Assembly (NCBI GenBank): GCA_019912315.1
Contig: JAIOJA010000001.1
Span: 1 to 64,000, forward strand
Origin: Planctomycetota bacterium
GTDB taxonomy: Bacteria; Planctomycetota; UBA8742; UBA2392
Length of the DNA stretch: 64,000 nucleotides
Direction: 5' to 3'
The notes under the pieces are model-generated. The model made no database searches, had not been told where the DNA came from, and was given only the letters and a program-made list of their open reading frames with translations. The first letter of the stretch is position 1. The number at the start of each line of letters is the position of its first letter. Below are positions 27,818-36,062 of the stretch, in pieces. The translations under genes and the position numbers were made by a program.

Positions 27818-28365
27818 GATTCTTCAGTCCGCAGCCACTCTCGCAGCTTTTCGAGCGCCAGGCGATGACGGCTTTCGACCGTCTTCGTGGCGGCTTGCAG
27901 TACGTCCGCAATCTCTCCAAATTTCATGCCGTACATCCGAAGCAGAATCACTTCCCGCTGTTCGTCCGACAGGCGCTGCAAGGCGCTGTTCAACCTGTCC
28001 GCCTCCTCTCGCGACGCTACGGTGTCCCGCGGTCTGACCAGCACGAGCGGGCTGCTGCCCGTCAATGCCTTCTTCTCCCTTTGTCGCTTGCGAAACTCGT
28101 CCAGAACACGATTCCGCAGGCTGCGGTACAGGTACGCTTTCACGTTGGCCACATCCGCAAGCTTCTCGACGTTCTCCAAAAAGCCCAGCCACAACTCCTG
28201 GACCGCGTCCGCAGCCCTGGCCGGCTCGTAGCATAAACTCAGGGCATAGCCGTAAAGCCCGCCGCGATGGCGCTCATACAACTCGCCGAACGCATCAACG
28301 TCGCCACGGCGGAACCGGGCGACCAGAGCGTCATCGGATTGCTGCTTCGTCTCCAGTTCCACCAC
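27814..28365 (-). CDS. ECF-type RNA polymerase sigma factor
   Basis: DALVARFRRGDVDAFGELYERHRGGLYGYAL; region 4 LQRLSDEQREVILLRMYGMKFGEIADVLQAATKTVESRHRLALEKLREWL. Confidence 0.85.
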   Translation of the reverse strand: MVELETKQQSDDALVARFRRGDVDAFGELYERHRGGLYGYALSLCYEPARAADAVQELWLGFLENVEKLADVANVKAYLYRSLRNRVLDEFRKRQREKKALTGSSPLVLVRPRDTVASREEADRLNSALQRLSDEQREVILLRMYGMKFGEIADVLQAATKTVESRHRLALEKLREWLRTEES

Positions 28366-28426
28366 TCTTGTGACGCCTTGGACGCACTAAAACCTCAACG
28401 CATTCTGCATTTTTTTGCCTTCAGCA

Positions 28427-28525
28427 GTACAAGAGTCCACTGTCCAACAGTTCAAAAGTCGCCAGTAAAGCAAGAATCCGCCTCTGGGCGGACTATTGGA
28501 CTGTTGCACCGTTGTACTCTTGGAC
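28427..28525. repeat. Two inverted arrays of 8-nt words (GTCCAACA family) around a 21-nt spacer
   Basis: Plus: GTACAAGA|GTCCACT|GTCCAACA|GTTCAAAA|GTCGCCA (28427-28464); minus: GTCCAAGA|GTACAACG|GTGCAACA|GTCCAATA|GTCCGCCC (28525-28486). Confidence 0.75.
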
Positions 28526-28533
28526 TTACGTCG

Positions 28534-29268
28534 TTACTCAACCCGGCAAAGCCCAACCGTAATGTTGTCGGTCCCGCCGGCCGCGTTGGCGGTCTCGATC
28601 AGGGCGCGCGCCATGGCGTCCAGATCATCGCCGGAAGACAGGATTTTCTCGGCGATTTCGCCGTCCGGCACCAAGTCGGTCAGCCCGTCAGTGCACAGCA
28701 GGTAAAGGTCGCCGCTGCGGGCCTTCTCCCATTTCACGTCAACTTCGACCGATGGCTCCATGCCCAGTGCCCGGGTGATGATGTTCTTGAGCGGGTGCGA
28801 GCGCGCGTCTTCTTCACTGATCAGATTCTTCTTGCGCAGCTCACCAACCCAGGAGTGATCCTCCGTGACCTGTTCGAGTTTCTTGTCGCGCACACGGTAA
28901 ATGCGGCTGTCGCCGACATTGGCCGTGACAATGTAATCACCCGCCAAGACGGCCGCGACAATGGTGGTGCCCATGTTCTTAAGCGCGGCGTCTGCGTTGC
29001 CGCGCCGGTAGATTTCCTTGTTCGCGGACTTGATGCATTTGGACAGCAATTCCGCGTCCTTACGCTCGTCCTGGCCGTTACGGGGACGGTCCTTGAAAGC
29101 TTCAGTGACGGCTTCAATGGCAATATTGGAGGCAATCTCGCCACCGAGATGCCCCCCCATGCCATCGGCGACAACGCAGAGCCCGGCCTCCTCGATCAAT
29201 GCGCAGGAGTCCTCATTGTTCTTGCGTTGCAAGCCGACATCTGTAGCCGTGACCATTCGCACGACCAT
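28534..29268 (-). CDS. PP2C-family Ser/Thr protein phosphatase (Stp1-like)
   Basis: ATDVGLQRKNNEDSCALI, CVVADGMGGHLGGEIAS, GDSRIYRVRDKKLEQVTEDHSWV, DLYLLCTDGLTDLV. Confidence 0.9.
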   Translation of the reverse strand: MVVRMVTATDVGLQRKNNEDSCALIEEAGLCVVADGMGGHLGGEIASNIAIEAVTEAFKDRPRNGQDERKDAELLSKCIKSANKEIYRRGNADAALKNMGTTIVAAVLAGDYIVTANVGDSRIYRVRDKKLEQVTEDHSWVGELRKKNLISEEDARSHPLKNIITRALGMEPSVEVDVKWEKARSGDLYLLCTDGLTDLVPDGEIAEKILSSGDDLDAMARALIETANAAGGTDNITVGLCRVE

Positions 29269-29489
29269 GACGCCGTCCTTAAAACCGGCATCCGTATGGG
29301 GCATAGACAACCGACCCCCCGTTCCCGCCGGGATCACAAGTTCTTGGACAATCCATCCAAAGTACCAGCCACATGGCAGGTGTCAATCAACCTGGACGTT
29401 CCATCAAGCGTCTACATTATCTTCTGAATCGCACAGGTATCAAGCGGACGTTGACGGTAACCTTTCGAGGCACCACAATCAGCCCTCTT

Positions 29490-31031
29490 ATGCGCCTTCT
29501 CATACTGATCTTTTTTCTGCTCGTCATGGCGCCTCTGGGTGCCCAGCCGCCAATTCCCCCGAACGGCGGGCCGGACAACGGTGACACCACCACGCCCAAG
29601 GATTCGCCGGGTGGCTCCGGACTGACCGAAGAGGACATTCTGGCGATCCTGGATGAGCGCCAGGAGGGGCTTGAGCAGTACGTGGAAGAACGGGTGGACC
29701 AGGAGGTCCGGCGGCGGTTTGAAGATTTCGCGCCCATCCGTTCGCGCCGGGAGCTGTTCATTGAGTTTGCCGGCGGCGTGACTATCAAATACCGACAGGC
29801 CCAGAAAAGCGCGGACGGCGACCAGCCCGACGGCGGGCACAGGGCGCCCAACGGAATCGGCCTGGACGAAGTCTGGCTGTCGGTTTTCGCCGGTTACAGC
29901 GACGTCGTGGAGAGCGAGGTCAGCGTACTGTTCAACGGTGACTACACCCTGCTGGACGAGGAGATCATTGAGATCCCGCGCGCCGTCGTCATCTATAACC
30001 GTCCTCTCAGTCAGTTCGCCCCGCCCGGCTATTTCGCGGACAGCTTTCTGTTTGGTGTGGACGGGCACTTCTGGCGCCAGCATCGGGCCAGCGCAACGAT
30101 GGCGCTTGGGCATCGGGCATTTCACCAGGACGAGGTCGCCCAGTTCCGGTACACGGCCCGGCTGATGGAAAACTTCTACCTTATAGGAGCACTGTCGGAC
30201 GGCACGCTGCTCGGGCGCGGACACGTGGACGACTCGAACAACTACCCGGTCATGCAGGACGACAAAACCCGCTACATTCGTGGGCTGGGCGACACGGGCG
30301 AAGTCAGCCGCTACTTGCAGGTGGAATTCGGCGGCGGGTTCATCTTCGATTTCAACACGGCCAGCTTCCTGAGCAGCACCGCCCACTTCGACCCGGAGCG
30401 CTGGACGGCCCAGAACACGAACTACTTCCATATCCTTGCGTGGGGTTCGATCGACCGCCTCAGCTACAACGAAGTCAGCCTGATCGAAGGCATGCAGCGC
30501 CAGCCTTTCTATGGCGGCACGCAGGAGGACCCGGCCAAGCGCGTGCGGCGTGCCAAGTGGCGCATGGGGGCGAACCTCGACTTCGCGTTCCGTATCGCCG
30601 GCGGCGACCTGTTCGTGCAGGCCCACTACATACACGCCGAGGACGGGCGCTTTGTGCGCGACGCGTGGGGCGTTGAGCTGCGCTACACATTCGAGTTGCC
30701 GCGCATACCGTTCTTTCTGCGCATTACGCCGATGTTCCGCTACAGCGAGCTGGTAACAAACAACAACGACAACCCGCTGGACAGCTCGGACCCCTTTGGC
30801 GGGCCCCTGCGCGTATCGTCGGGCGCGGTGCCGGGTTTCAGTCTGGCAGACGCCGCCGGCTTTGCAGCCAACCGGCGCGAGTTCATGCTAGGCGTTAATT
30901 TTACCCTTGCGCGCAACGTAACCCTTGGCTTCGAGATCGTCTTCAACGAGGAAGACTTCAACCAGACCCGGGCCGTTCCCAATGACATTCCCAACACGTT
31001 CTACGTGCTGCGTATCGCGGCCGGGTTCTAG
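29490..31031 (+). CDS. Outer-membrane porin-like beta-barrel protein
   Basis: Signal peptide MRLLILIFFLLVMAPLGAQ; coiled-coil-like N-term; alternating strand-like C-term ending LGFEIVFNEEDFN…FYVLRIAAGF (terminal F). Confidence 0.65.
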   Translation: MRLLILIFFLLVMAPLGAQPPIPPNGGPDNGDTTTPKDSPGGSGLTEEDILAILDERQEGLEQYVEERVDQEVRRRFEDFAPIRSRRELFIEFAGGVTIKYRQAQKSADGDQPDGGHRAPNGIGLDEVWLSVFAGYSDVVESEVSVLFNGDYTLLDEEIIEIPRAVVIYNRPLSQFAPPGYFADSFLFGVDGHFWRQHRASATMALGHRAFHQDEVAQFRYTARLMENFYLIGALSDGTLLGRGHVDDSNNYPVMQDDKTRYIRGLGDTGEVSRYLQVEFGGGFIFDFNTASFLSSTAHFDPERWTAQNTNYFHILAWGSIDRLSYNEVSLIEGMQRQPFYGGTQEDPAKRVRRAKWRMGANLDFAFRIAGGDLFVQAHYIHAEDGRFVRDAWGVELRYTFELPRIPFFLRITPMFRYSELVTNNNDNPLDSSDPFGGPLRVSSGAVPGFSLADAAGFAANRREFMLGVNFTLARNVTLGFEIVFNEEDFNQTRAVPNDIPNTFYVLRIAAGF

Positions 31032-31082
31032 GCGCTGCCTCGGCCAACGCGGCAGAGCCGTGGCGCGAGTGGGGTCGGTGCC

Positions 31083-32027
31083 ATGGCGGAGCTGGTAACC
31101 GCGATCGTCTGTACCTACCGTCGCCCGCACCTGCTGGAGCGATCCTTGGGCAGCGTGCTGCGCCAGACATATCGCCCGCTTGAGTTGATCGTTGTGGATG
31201 ACGGCAGCGGCGACGACACGCCGGAAGTGCTGAAGACCTGGCTTGACCGGGCCGCCGGTGCGGGCATGGATTGCCGCTGTTTCGAGAAGGCGAACGGCGG
31301 TCCAGGCCCGGCCAAGACGTTCGCCCTGGAACACGCCCGTGGAGAGTTGCTGGCGTTCCTTGATGACGACGACCGCTGGTATCCCCAGAAACTGGAAACC
31401 CAGATCAACATGATGCGCACACACCCCGAGGCGGGCGCGTCATTCACCCGCTTCGTACATGAGGGCAAGGAGGACCAGCCAAAGCCGCGCCTGCAGCACA
31501 TGCGCGACGGCTGGGTGTTCGAAAGCCTGTGCAGCGGGGAAACCCGTGCCCACATGCAGACGCTGATTGTGCGACGTGACCTTGCACGCGAGGTCGGCGG
31601 GTTCGGGACGGAGCGGCACTGGGACGACACGGAGTTCGAGCTGCGCTTGTCGCTCGCAACGCCGTTTCTGGCCGTGCCCGAGGCGTTGACCGTGATTTGC
31701 ACGGTGGACAACAGCATCAGTCGTGAGGACGGGCTACCCGGTGACCTGCAGCGTGACGCGGACAAACTGCGCATCCTGGACGGGTTCGTGGCGCGCTTTG
31801 GTCAACACCCGCGCTTCCGCCCTGCATCCGCAAAACTGCTGCGCGCGCGCCTGTATGACGAGCATATCAAGCACCTGCTCTGGCTCGGGCGCGTCGAAGC
31901 GGCCCGCGAAGCCTGGGAACGTGCCCTGGAAGAGTGCGGCGAGCAGCCCATGCTGAACAGGCTGAAAAGCAAGCTGGCCCGCGCACGCGTAAAGGGCTGG
32001 TTCGGAATGCGCCTCAAGAAGCCTTGA
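31083..32027 (+). CDS. Glycosyltransferase family 2
   Basis: VTAIVCTYRRPHLLERSLGSVLRQTYRPLELIVVDDGSGDDTPEVL; LLAFLDDDDRWYPQKLE. Confidence 0.9.
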   Translation: MAELVTAIVCTYRRPHLLERSLGSVLRQTYRPLELIVVDDGSGDDTPEVLKTWLDRAAGAGMDCRCFEKANGGPGPAKTFALEHARGELLAFLDDDDRWYPQKLETQINMMRTHPEAGASFTRFVHEGKEDQPKPRLQHMRDGWVFESLCSGETRAHMQTLIVRRDLAREVGGFGTERHWDDTEFELRLSLATPFLAVPEALTVICTVDNSISREDGLPGDLQRDADKLRILDGFVARFGQHPRFRPASAKLLRARLYDEHIKHLLWLGRVEAAREAWERALEECGEQPMLNRLKSKLARARVKGWFGMRLKKP

Positions 32028-32203
32028 TCAGGCACCCCGAACAGCAGCCCCGAACGGAAGGCGGGGCCTGCCGACATTGAGCAATCCCGCCCTCGCCTGG
32101 CGTCAGATCGCGGTGATTGCGCTCTTGGCGAGACGCTAATTGCGGGCGGCGGTTGCCCTGCGCACACATAAAGAAATTTATGCGGAACCGCTTAGACCAT
32201 TCA

Positions 32204-32247
32204 CAAATCAAAGCGGGCCGCATCGATGTGCGGCCCGCTTTGATTTG
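32204..32247. terminator. Perfect 19-bp stem, 6-nt loop hairpin, probable transcription terminator
   Basis: CAAATCAAAGCGGGCCGCA-TCGATG-TGCGGCCCGCTTTGATTTG. Confidence 0.75.
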
Positions 32248-32484
32248 AAGGCGAAGTTCAGGGCGGTGCTGGGCTCATCACCCTGGTTTCTTCGCCTTCA
32301 AGCTTTGAGAACTTTTTGAGTCCTCCACTCCGTGCCTTGCCGCCTTCGGGGTTCGGGATTCCCCGCCTGCGACATGAACAAGTATGCCCTGCAAATGCTA
32401 ATCGACAAGTTCGATGGTGAAAAAGGTTCTAAGTTGGCTTGCTAAATGGCAAGATGGCCTTCCTGACTTGCGATTCGTGAAGAC

Positions 32485-33960
32485 ATGGACATCAACCACA
32501 CAATCGCCGCGCGCATCACGGATCTGGTACACGAGTACTCCCAGGCCGCCGTCGCCCGCGCCGGCGGCGTCAACGAGAGCAGCGTCTACCACTACCAGCG
32601 CGGGCGACGCGTGCCAGCTGACTTCTGCGTAAAGCTCAGCGAGTCTCTCGGCGTCAATCTGAACTGGCTGCTGACCGGCATGGGTGCGCCGCAGGCCGGC
32701 GAAACCACCCTGCAGGCCGACGCTGTCGGCGAAAGCATGGAGCGCATGGTGCGCGTGCTCGGTGCGCTCGAGAGTGAAGCGGAAGGCACACTCAAAGGCG
32801 CGCCTTCCGCGCGGCGGTTCGAGAAGCTGAACGAGATGCTCAAGACCTGGGACCAGGCCAATGAGCGTCTGAACAGCAGCCTGCTTCCGGTGGCTGACCG
32901 CCTGGGCAGGTCCATGAACGACGCCATGGACCGCATGAACCTGACGCGCGCGGGCGACATTAAACCCGGGCTGGAGTATCTCAAGCGTTTCGACCTGCCG
33001 TCGGACACGATCAATCAGATCGACCTGACGCTTGCGCGCTTCGCGTTTCTGGACCTCGACTACGAGCACGACTTCGAGCTTCGCCAGAAAATTCTCTGGC
33101 GCTACCTGATCGGCGGCGGCAGCGACCCTCGCGAAGTCCTGAAATACGCGTTCGCGGTTGTGCACTCCGGCTACGGCATGGGGCGCCACGCCGAAGCCGT
33201 AATGATGGCCGACGGTGTGCTTGCCGCCACGCGCATCGTGCCCGAGCGCGACAAACACCGCCTGCGACTGCGCATTGTGCGCTCAAGCTGTCTGGTTGAA
33301 CTCGGGCGAGTCTCAGAAGCCATCGCGGAGCTGTCGGATGCCGTGCCGCGCCTGCCTGATGACATGCGCAACCGGTTCTGGGGGCTGCACATCCGGACGC
33401 TGGTGCTGGCTGGCTCGATGGAAATTGCGCCCGCATTCTCCGTGATTGAAGGCTACGCCTACCCGCAGGACGACACGGCCCTGTTCAGCCTGGCGTTTCT
33501 GGAGTCGGACAAGTCACTGCTGCAACGCGCGCTGAAGTTCGCCGAAAGGACCGGCGCCGTACACCCGGACACGACCCAGCCCACCAACTGGCTGCACGGG
33601 CAGTGTTGGATGCAGGCCATGGACGGTGACGCAAGGGGTGCGGTAAAGCGCTGGCTCGCGGCGGTGGAGGGCGCGCGTGTGAAAAGGACCCGCAAGGCCG
33701 CGCTGGCGTTCATCGAGATCGAGTTGCTGCGCGTCGGCGGCAACGAGAAGCTTGCACGGGCGCGTCTCCGGCAGTTCTGGAACGCGCACGAGCACGGGCT
33801 GCCAGGAGACATTTTCCAGCGCGCCGTCATGTATCGCGAGACGCTGCGCCTGGAGCCCGCAAATGTCACGCTGCACGCCCGCGCGCGCGTATGGCTGCGG
33901 CGCATGGTACGGCAGGGGTACGTCTACTTCCGCAACTGGCTGGCTGAGCCCGCCGAATAA
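32485..33960 (+). CDS. XRE-like HTH plus TPR-like helical protein
   Basis: N-terminal AAVARAGGVNESSVYHYQRGRRVPADFCVKLSESLGVNLNWLLTGMG; long helical repeat C-terminus. Confidence 0.6.
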   Translation: MDINHTIAARITDLVHEYSQAAVARAGGVNESSVYHYQRGRRVPADFCVKLSESLGVNLNWLLTGMGAPQAGETTLQADAVGESMERMVRVLGALESEAEGTLKGAPSARRFEKLNEMLKTWDQANERLNSSLLPVADRLGRSMNDAMDRMNLTRAGDIKPGLEYLKRFDLPSDTINQIDLTLARFAFLDLDYEHDFELRQKILWRYLIGGGSDPREVLKYAFAVVHSGYGMGRHAEAVMMADGVLAATRIVPERDKHRLRLRIVRSSCLVELGRVSEAIAELSDAVPRLPDDMRNRFWGLHIRTLVLAGSMEIAPAFSVIEGYAYPQDDTALFSLAFLESDKSLLQRALKFAERTGAVHPDTTQPTNWLHGQCWMQAMDGDARGAVKRWLAAVEGARVKRTRKAALAFIEIELLRVGGNEKLARARLRQFWNAHEHGLPGDIFQRAVMYRETLRLEPANVTLHARARVWLRRMVRQGYVYFRNWLAEPAE

Positions 33961-34019
33961 AGCACTGCGTGTTTGAGTGCCGCTCTCGCTATCATGTGGG
34001 CCTCTTGAAGGGAGCGGTC

Positions 34020-34934
34020 ATGAAGAAGTTGCTGTCTGCGGTGATGCTGGGACTGCTGGTCGGTTGCGGCAGCAGCGAGAAACGTAGTGAACCTGACGAC
34101 GACGATCCCTACACCCAGGAAGACCTCGATAGAGACACAGGCGATGTCTATCGCCCATCTGATCCGGGCAAGGATGACGACGGCGTAGACAAGGGCGGTC
34201 GCGACAAGCCGACCCGCAACGACCGCGTGAATAACACCAAGGAAGATCCGAAGAAAGACCCGGGCCCGAGCGTCGAAAAACCCAAGGACGACCCTGGGCC
34301 GAAGGACGAGCCGAAGAAGGATCCTGCCAAAGACCCGGTCGCCGAGAAGCCGAAGGACGACCCGAAGAAAGACCCGGAGCCAGCAAAACCGGATCGATCA
34401 GGCCTGATCAAGGCGTTCATCAGTGACGTCAGCGCGCGCATGGATGATCTGGAAGAAAGCAGGCTCTGGAAGGACCTGATCCAGGCCAAAGAAAAGTTCG
34501 ACGCCAGCACAGACAAGGCCCTCGAGAAGGGTAACGACGAGCGCGGCAAGGACGCCGAGGCGGCCTGGGCCAACGCCATCAAAGACTGGTACGAAGTGCG
34601 CTACCTGACTGAGCTGTTCAAGCACGTCAACTGGAGCGCTCCGAGCGACTTCTACGTAGACGGGCCGCTAAACGAAGAAGTGGTGGGCGCATGCGCCGAT
34701 CAGCATCTGCGCAATGGCGATTGCGCGCAGGCCTGGGCGGCCTACGAGCTGATCGAAATCAACATGAAGGAAGTCCGTCAGTTCCAGACCGACATCCTCA
34801 AGTACGACCTGGTGGCCAGCAAGGTCTACCAGGACCCGAAGCAGGAAAAGAAGTGGGTTGGCCAGAAGGACAAGTGGCAGGACGCGGTAAACGGAACGTT
34901 CGACAAGAACGACCTGAAGAAATACGGGAAGTAA
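34020..34934 (+). CDS. Lipoprotein with KDDPxKD-type low-complexity linker
   Basis: MKKLLSAVMLGLLVGCGSS lipobox; KEDPKKDPGPSVEKPKDDPGPKDEPKKDPAKDPVAEKPKDDPKKDPEP. Confidence 0.65.
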   Translation: MKKLLSAVMLGLLVGCGSSEKRSEPDDDDPYTQEDLDRDTGDVYRPSDPGKDDDGVDKGGRDKPTRNDRVNNTKEDPKKDPGPSVEKPKDDPGPKDEPKKDPAKDPVAEKPKDDPKKDPEPAKPDRSGLIKAFISDVSARMDDLEESRLWKDLIQAKEKFDASTDKALEKGNDERGKDAEAAWANAIKDWYEVRYLTELFKHVNWSAPSDFYVDGPLNEEVVGACADQHLRNGDCAQAWAAYELIEINMKEVRQFQTDILKYDLVASKVYQDPKQEKKWVGQKDKWQDAVNGTFDKNDLKKYGK

Positions 34935-34936
34935 AC

Positions 34937-34965
34937 TTGACTCGTCAATACACGCGCGCCATACT
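34937..34965 (+). promoter_or_regulatory. Sigma70-type promoter TTGACT-N17-CATACT
   Basis: Direct match with optimal 17-bp spacer just after the lipoprotein stop. Confidence 0.5.
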
Positions 34966-34993
34966 TGTCAGCGCAGCACCAACGGAGGTCTCC

Positions 34994-35029
34994 ATGTCGG
35001 TCAATGTCGAAAACAACAAGGCCCACTAG
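34994..35029 (+). CDS. Candidate 11-aa small ORF MSVNVENNKAH
   Basis: GGAGG Shine-Dalgarno 5 nt before ATG; lies between the 34937 promoter and the 35060 hairpin. Confidence 0.3.
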   Translation: MSVNVENNKAH

Positions 35030-35059
35030 CGAGACTCCGTACCTACTCAATATTCATTG

Positions 35060-35084
35060 AAGGCCGGCTCTCGCAGCCGGCCTT
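35060..35084 (+). terminator. Hairpin terminator
   Basis: AAGGCCGGCT-CTCGC-AGCCGGCCTT then GTTC. Confidence 0.65.
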
Positions 35085-35241
35085 GTTCAATTGTGGTGTG
35101 GGCTTCCAGCCTGCATGTGTTCGCCGGGCATCCTGCCCGGCGAAATGTGCGCACACCACGAGAAAGGAGCACAACCATGAACACGCAGAACTGGCACGAA
35201 ACCAATCCGCGGCTCGCCGCGCATACGGGAACAAACAAGCA

Positions 35242-35991
35242 ATGGACAACGAAACGAAAGAAGCGCTCGAGCCGTTCATCGACCTGGCGCTGATTACGGA
35301 AGTGCTTTACACGGTCAAGAGTGGCAAGGAAGCCACCGTGTACGCATGCCGCGCGCACCCGGACACGGGCGCCGACATGCTGGCCGCGAAGGTTTACAAG
35401 AATCTCAAGGAACGCAGCTTTCGAAACGACGCCGCGTACCAGGAGAACCGCACTCTGCTGTACCACAACACGCGGGTGAAACGGGCCTACCAGAAGGGCA
35501 GCGACTTCGGGCTCGACGTTCACTTCCTGCTGTGGGTCGGCCAGGAGTGGGAGCATCTGAAAACGTTGTACGAAGTCGGCGTCTACGTGCCCGTGCCGGT
35601 CAAAAACATCGGGCGCGTCATCCTGATGGAGTACTTCGGCACCGAGGAAGGCCCCTGCCCGATCCTGCAGCACGCCAAAGTGCCGCGCGAGCGGGCCGAT
35701 GAGCTGTGGCGTCTGATCAAATCCAACGTCGAGATGATGTTGCAGGCCGACTACGTGCACGGGGATTTAAGCCCCTACAACATCCTGGTTGATCTGGACG
35801 AGCCGGGCGATCCGCTGCGCATCATCGATCTGCCCCAGGCCGTGGACGCCCGCTACAACCCGAACGCCAGGGACATGCTGCAGCACGATGTTGAAGTCAC
35901 GTACAAGTACTTCGAAAAGCTCGGAGTCAAAGACAACCCGCAGAGCTTCGTCGCCGACCTGTGGCGAAAATGGAAGCGGGCCGAACTATAA
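35242..35991 (+). CDS. RIO-type Ser protein kinase
   Basis: YTVKSGKEATVYACRA, MEYFG, YVHGDLSPYNILV, LRIIDLPQAVD. Confidence 0.85.
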   Translation: MDNETKEALEPFIDLALITEVLYTVKSGKEATVYACRAHPDTGADMLAAKVYKNLKERSFRNDAAYQENRTLLYHNTRVKRAYQKGSDFGLDVHFLLWVGQEWEHLKTLYEVGVYVPVPVKNIGRVILMEYFGTEEGPCPILQHAKVPRERADELWRLIKSNVEMMLQADYVHGDLSPYNILVDLDEPGDPLRIIDLPQAVDARYNPNARDMLQHDVEVTYKYFEKLGVKDNPQSFVADLWRKWKRAEL

Positions 35992-36012
35992 GGAGAAGCC
36001 TTCACAACCCAT

Positions 36013-36057
36013 CAACGAAAGTGGGGGCGGGCTCTAAACCCGCCCCCACTTTCGTTG
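36013..36057. terminator. Bidirectional hairpin terminator between convergent genes
   Basis: 19-bp perfect stem CAACGAAAGTGGGGGCGGG-CTCTAAA-CCCGCCCCCACTTTCGTTG. Confidence 0.8.
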
Positions 36058-36062
36058 GCCGC

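Noticed and set aside
28267-29427. 386-aa plus-strand ORF
   Set aside because: Antisense to PP2C and crosses the octamer repeat; not coding-like
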